From the NCBI GenBank assembly GCA_021186555.1, contig JAJKFL010000008.1, positions 14,315,936 to 14,379,935 on the forward strand: a stretch of 64,000 nucleotides of DNA, given 5' to 3'. Under the pieces are notes generated by a model. It made no database searches and was not told the DNA's origin. It worked only from the letters and a program-made list of their open reading frames with translations. The DNA comes from Reticulitermes speratus (taxonomy: Eukaryota > Arthropoda > Insecta > Blattodea > Rhinotermitidae). A program made the position numbers and the translations under genes. This document shows positions 59,866 to 64,000 of the stretch, piece after piece. Numbering within the stretch: the first letter of the stretch is position 1; the number at the start of each line of letters is the position of its first letter.

Positions 59866-60058
59866 AGTCTTTGCTCTTCAAGGATTTTGTTGGTTACCAA
59901 CGTTTCAGGGCAACATATTGGTCCTATCTCCTTGTTCTTGGACTGCTTGAGCCTTGAAGATGGGACCAGTGTTGTCCCAAAACAATGGTAACCAACCACC
60001 AACCTATGCTGTTCAGCATCCGTAAGAGTAATGACCTACATCTGCGTTGCTGTGAAGG
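59866..60058. repeat. Penelope-type terminal repeat, degenerate palindrome
   Basis: Contains GTTGGTTACCAACGTTTCAG and, inverted, CAATGGTAACCAACCACC, with GAGCCTTGAAGATGGGACC between. Both arms are worn. Confidence 0.6.
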
Positions 60059-61139
60059 TATTTAAACAAATGGTTCAGTAGTGGGCTGACACTAGTTTCA
60101 TAAAAAGGTGTCGTTTGTTGCTGAAAGGGCATTCTGGCTTCTCTGAAATATACACAATGACCCTTATTTATTTAACATATTAATTTAATTTTATTTTATT
60201 TTATGTGTGGTTTATTTAATGATGCTTTAAATAATTCAGTTTGTAGCATCTGTTTTATATATATATCTTTACAAAATATTAGCTATGTATAAATTTCCTA
60301 TAACGTACACACTATTTAAAAGGAAAACCACCTTTAGGGTAAGTACCCACACTAAAAGGAAAGAAGGAAATTGTCCTGCTTTTCATTTCTTCTACATCAG
60401 CCAATATTATATATATGGTCCACATAAAATATCATAACAATATATATTAAAACCTATTAGAAAGCCTGTAATTGATTGCACTTGCCTTCTGAGCCAGTCT
60501 AGATGTGGCAGAGAAGAGACAAATCCCTACCACTGTCAAGAATTTAACCTAAGTTATCCAGCGTTGAAGGTACCCAGTTGTTGCAGCTGAATTGCTATCA
60601 CCACCATTATCCTATCAGATATTAAGCTATGTGGTTTGTTACTGTTAAATGTCATATCTTGAATGGTCTTCCTAAACTTGTCCTTCCCTTTGTCTTTTAC
60701 ACTAAAATCTCTATTGGTCTGATGTCCTGTAATGTATAATTTTCAGAATTACTGACTGAAAGTTGCCTCAAGAGCCAGGACTTGTGACATATTTGGTAGG
60801 TGCCTGGTTTTGATCTTGGCTGTGACACTGACTACCATAGCTGAAATTTTTTATGGTTTTGCGAAGTCCTGTCAGGCAGATACCAGGATGGTACCGCTAA
60901 TTAGGCCACAATTTCTTTCTTCTGCATCTTTTTCAATTCTTTATTCATTAATTAGCCTTGTTAATCGCTATTTTTTCACCTACCAACAGTAATTAATAAA
61001 TCCTAAATAAATAAAATAAATGAGAAGTAATATTTCCCTTGTGTCTTTTATTTAATGATTCTTTGTTGAGTGCATACATTATATAGGGGGAATTAAGAAT
61101 AATGAATTAAGAAGAATGTGAAAGTGATTGTGGCCTAAT

Positions 61140-61330
61140 TTTCAGGCATTGTTTCAGAATGTGCTGGGCATGATGGTAAGATCAGGGGAGCTGATGAATG
61201 CATACAGAATTTTGATGGGGAAGGCTACTGGGAAATGGCCACTTGGAAGACTGAGAAATATGTGGAAGGATAAAACTAAGATAAATCTAAGATAACTATA
61301 GGTGGCTGTTATGGAAGGTGGATGATGTAG
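61140..61330 (+). pseudogene. LINE C-terminal relic 1
   Basis: Reads NAYRILMGKATGKWPLGRLR then NMWKDKTKINLR, the GKRPLGRPRRRWEDNIKMDL tail of the arthropod LINE family seen at 21560. Followed 200 bp later by a second relic of the same segment. Confidence 0.75.
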
Positions 61331-61529
61331 TTCAACATCTTGTGTTACGTATAAGTGTTGTTGAACCTGCGACATTTTGCTACCAAAGTGACTGGAAAAC
61401 TATGAAAAACCTAAGTTTGATAGCATGTGTCCCAACTGAGATATGAAGCCAGGACATCCGAAATATGAATCAGGATTTCTAACTATTGCAGTTTGGGATT
61501 CACTAATTTTTAGGAATGATTAATAATTA

Positions 61530-61867
61530 AATGTGGGCCGTATGGCACGTACAGAGGAGAGGAGAGGTGCACACAGGGTTCTGGTGGGAAAACCTAAAGG
61601 AAATAAACCACTTGGAAGACCTAGGCATAGGTGGAAGAATAATATTAAAATGGATCTTAAAGAAATAGAAAGGGGAGGGCATTGACTGAATTGGTCTGTC
61701 TGAGGACAGGGAGAAGTTGTGGAATCTTGTGAACATGGTAATGAACATTTAGGTCCCATAAAATGGGGGAATATCTTGGCTAGCTGTGGAACTACTAGCG
61801 TCTCAAGAAGGGCTCTGCTCCTTGGAGTTTGTTAGTTAGTTATTAGTTTAGTCAGTCAGTCAGTCAG
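61530..61867 (+). pseudogene. LINE C-terminal relic 2 with TAGT/TCAG tail
   Basis: Reads [20 protein letters not shown] then [18 protein letters not shown]. The 3' end is a run of TTAG and TCAG units (61830-61867), as in LINEs that end in short tandem repeats. Candidate exon 23 begins exactly at the end of this run. Confidence 0.75.
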
Positions 61868-61960
61868 TTGACACCTGTGGGGATATCTGGATTAGATGTA
61901 TATTTCAATGATCAAAATGTGATGATGACTGAGGACCAAACTGCTTTCTTTTCAATTGGG
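61868..61960 (+). CDS. Candidate guanylate cyclase exon 23 (uncertain)
   Basis: A 31-codon open segment in the right phase after exon 22, reading LTPVGISGLDVYFNDQNVMM then TEDQTAFFSIGG-like, with a strong donor GGG|GTAAGA. The weak point is the acceptor: the only AGs are in a run of TCAG repeats that looks like the 3' tail of a LINE fragment, with no pyrimidine tract. It could be a tail exon or an open stretch by chance. Confidence 0.3.
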
Positions 61961-62451
61961 GTAAGAAGATGTATAACGTTTTTACAGGAGATGTTTCCAG
62001 GATTCACGGTGAGTTGTTCCAGTATGCAACGTATCCCATCCTACGGTCACAGTTTTACCAACAACTGTGGGCGCAACCACCGCTCTGCTCCCACCATAAC
62101 ATTCCAGGAGAGTTCTGCAGTGCTTCCAGGAAACTATGTCTGACAGACTGTTATGTCATGTCCCGTGTTATTTGTGCAGGACAACACTGGGCAGTGTATC
62201 AGAAAGTGATGTTAAATCTCATAACCTCATAATATGACTATCACTGACAGACAGGGTAAGCAAATTTTACAATAATCACATAACTGAAATAAACGTGATC
62301 AGGGCCTATTTAAAGTATCACAAAGTGTGATCTTATTACTGAGCTTCCCACATGTAAAGAGCTGTAGATTTGTCACTATGTCATAGAGTCAAGCAATGAA
62401 GACAGAAAAAATAGTGGAGGTTTAGTTCCTCACATTTTAACCTCAGCATTA

Positions 62452-62652
62452 GTTTGAGGTGAGTGTTCAATTTCACACTTTTGGTACCTTTCTCCTCAGG
62501 ACAGAACCCTGAGCCATTGAATAGGAGGCTGGATGGGCCCTGGAGCTGTTATGGAAATGGCTGAGGAAAAGAAATTCTCCTGCTTGTACTGGAAATTGAA
62601 ATTTTTCCAGGCTGCAGCTTGCCACTGTACTGACTGAGCTACCCAAGCTCAT
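62452..62652 (-). repeat. SINE-C copy
   Basis: Contains CCATTGAATAGGAGGCTGGA and a head end ACTGACTGAGCTACCC. The B box region is decayed. Confidence 0.7.
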
Positions 62653-63116
62653 TTGCATAGTAATTTGGAAACTGTTCTGAGCTTGCATATTAGTTTATAA
62701 TGCTTAATCCTTTAAAGCCTGTTGGTTAGTGTAGTTAACTATTGTTGCTGTGTACAGTATTAACAGATCAACCTTTGTAGTGGAATCGCACTGTGTTCTC
62801 TGCGAGATAAAAATTGGATCTCTATATATAATATAGATTAATTTTATTTGTTATTCACTTTTCCCCTGTCAATATCATTTCACCAGATCTCCATACTTAC
62901 TTTCATCAACCAGCTACTGCTACCAGCAGGACAAACATGCAAAGCCTGGGAACCTTAAAAAAGCAATGCTCTTTCTGAAGTGAAGGAGCATAGGTAGAAA
63001 AGTACTTTCAGCTTGTAGTCTTCAAAGGCTTAAAAGTTAGTTCTAAAACAATTAACCATGCTACATATACTTTCAAAATTTGGAATTTAAAAGTATATAG
63101 TACTGGGTCAGATAGT

Positions 63117-63335
63117 GAGCCACGATAGCTCAGTCAGTGCACTGACTAGGCTATGGGCTTGATGACTGGATAATTGGGGTTTGATTCCCAGCATGGACAG
63201 AGATCTATCTTCTGGGGTCCACCCAGCCTCCTATTGAAATGGTACTTGGGGCTCTCGCTCTCTCCCTGAGGATAAAATGGCTGAGGCATTAAGATGACCA
63301 CTCACACAAGGAGCTATACCTCCACTCTCCCACGT
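63117..63335 (+). repeat. SINE-C, plus-strand copy with clear tRNA-like head
   Basis: Head GCCACGATAGCTCAGTCAGT with A box, then GGGTTTGATTCCC as B box, then the family body with CACCCAGCCTCCTATTGAAA. This copy shows best that SINE-C came from a tRNA. Confidence 0.8.
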
Positions 63336-63603
63336 CTTTATAGTGTAGTATCTTATAAAGCATATACACACCCTTTACCATATTGCTTCATGTGTTGACA
63401 GGTGGTATATAAAACATGTTGCATGTTAATAGTGGGAATTACAGGCCGCCGTTCAACACCGTTATACTTCAATAGTTTGGTTATGAGGACAACGTGTGTA
63501 TTATCCTAAATGTAATTGATAGTAACAAGATAAGGGTAGAGTGAATTTTCATGGATGTTGGAACCATATGTGTAAATATTTATATGAGCTTTGTCATTTA
63601 CAG

Positions 63604-63662
63604 GGTCAATGGACTACAAAGAATTAGAGAAAGAGTGGATTCCTGAACTCCCTCAGAGATGA
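63604..63662 (+). CDS. Candidate terminal exon (weak)
   Basis: Follows a good acceptor, GTCATTTACAG|GG. In one phase it reads SMDYKELEKEWIPELPQR then TGA, which looks protein-like, but that phase does not match the end of candidate exon 23 or exon 22. In phase 0 it stops after seven codons. It may be the last exon after an unseen one, or noise. Confidence 0.15.
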
Positions 63663-63714
63663 AGAATATGATCTTATGGGTTATGCCATGTATTTCAGTC
63701 AATAGTTACCGAAG

Positions 63715-63835
63715 TTTAAGAGAAACTAGCTGCCTTCATCTTCTACCCTGAAGATGGAGGCAGTAGGTTATTCCAAAATTTTGGTGCCTGTATACCAAAC
63801 TACATGGCATCACATCTCAGAAGGCTGTAATCTTC
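63715..63835 (+). repeat. Variant Penelope-type terminal repeat
   Basis: CCCTGAAGATGGAGGCAGTA, then TATACCAAACTACATGGCAT and CACATCTCAGAAGG. It has the family order (CUGAAGA core, hairpin, mirror segment) with a different stem sequence. Confidence 0.55.
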
Positions 63836-64000
63836 ATATTCACTACCACGAGAACTTCTCACACCTGTTATGAATGTGTCATACTTTATCCTGTTTCTGC
63901 TCATTACATGTTATAATCAGTATGTCAGTACATAAAAACAGTAGAAAATAATTTGAGTCATGAAAGATTGAAACACGTATCCTTGTTTTGTGTTGTGAAA

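Larger units (their letters stand above)
59804..64000 (+). other. Region 3' of the last firm exon
   Basis: Contains a degenerate Penelope-type end, two LINE C-terminal relics, two SINE-C copies in opposite orientation and two weak candidate exons, listed separately. No clear polyadenylation context or terminal exon of the cyclase can be fixed, so the gene's 3' end is either here unseen or beyond the window. Nothing named in 60060-61135 and 62240-62450. Confidence 0.6.

Noticed and set aside
62847-62900. SINE-B remnant (TTTTCCCCTGTCAATAT...)
   Set aside because: Only about 40 bases resemble the SINE-B body and neither end is recognisable.

Overview
The window is animal nuclear DNA, most likely from a large-genome insect. 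The evidence is GT-AG introns of up to 21.7 kb, dense tRNA-derived SINEs, Penelope-like retroelement debris and RTE/jockey-type LINEs. A cockroach, termite or similar orthopteroid is my guess; nothing in the sequence fixes the species.

One host gene accounts for nearly all real coding sequence: a receptor-type guanylate cyclase on the + strand, related to insect Gyc32E/Gyc76C and vertebrate natriuretic peptide receptors. I place 22 exons from 567 to 59588. Every splice phase agrees, and together they give 3525 bases, or 1175 uninterrupted codons. In order they encode an N-terminal segment, an ANF-type ligand-binding ectodomain (exons 1-10), one membrane helix (exon 10), a kinase-homology domain without the catalytic Asp (exons 11-16), a coiled-coil linker (exons 16-17), a complete guanylate cyclase catalytic domain (exons 18-20) and the start of a cytoplasmic tail (exons 21-22). 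The true first and last exons may lie outside the window or be unrecognised.

Layout: 1-35620 holds only three exons (1-3) in two giant introns full of repeats. These are several tRNA-derived SINE families, about 17 copies of a 48-bp minisatellite, a Penelope-like element with a reverse transcriptase/GIY-YIG reading frame lodged in a second minisatellite, LINE fragments, small DNA-transposon relics and palindromic repeats with hammerhead-ribozyme-like cores. From 35621 to 54838 the exons are closely spaced and repeats are sparse. Intron 21 carries a near-complete RTE-type LINE (55463-58868) with an 11-bp target-site duplication. Exon 22 is followed by a decayed 157-bp tandem copy of itself. 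Beyond 59600 there are LINE 3' ends, SINEs and at best candidate terminal exons.

The most interesting signals are the hammerhead-like motifs linked to Penelope-type repeats, several of them in head-to-head pairs; a duplicated splice acceptor at exon 18 that could add 15 residues in frame at the entrance of the cyclase domain; and the exon-22 duplication. SINE-A, B, C, D, G and H are labels I made for this window.
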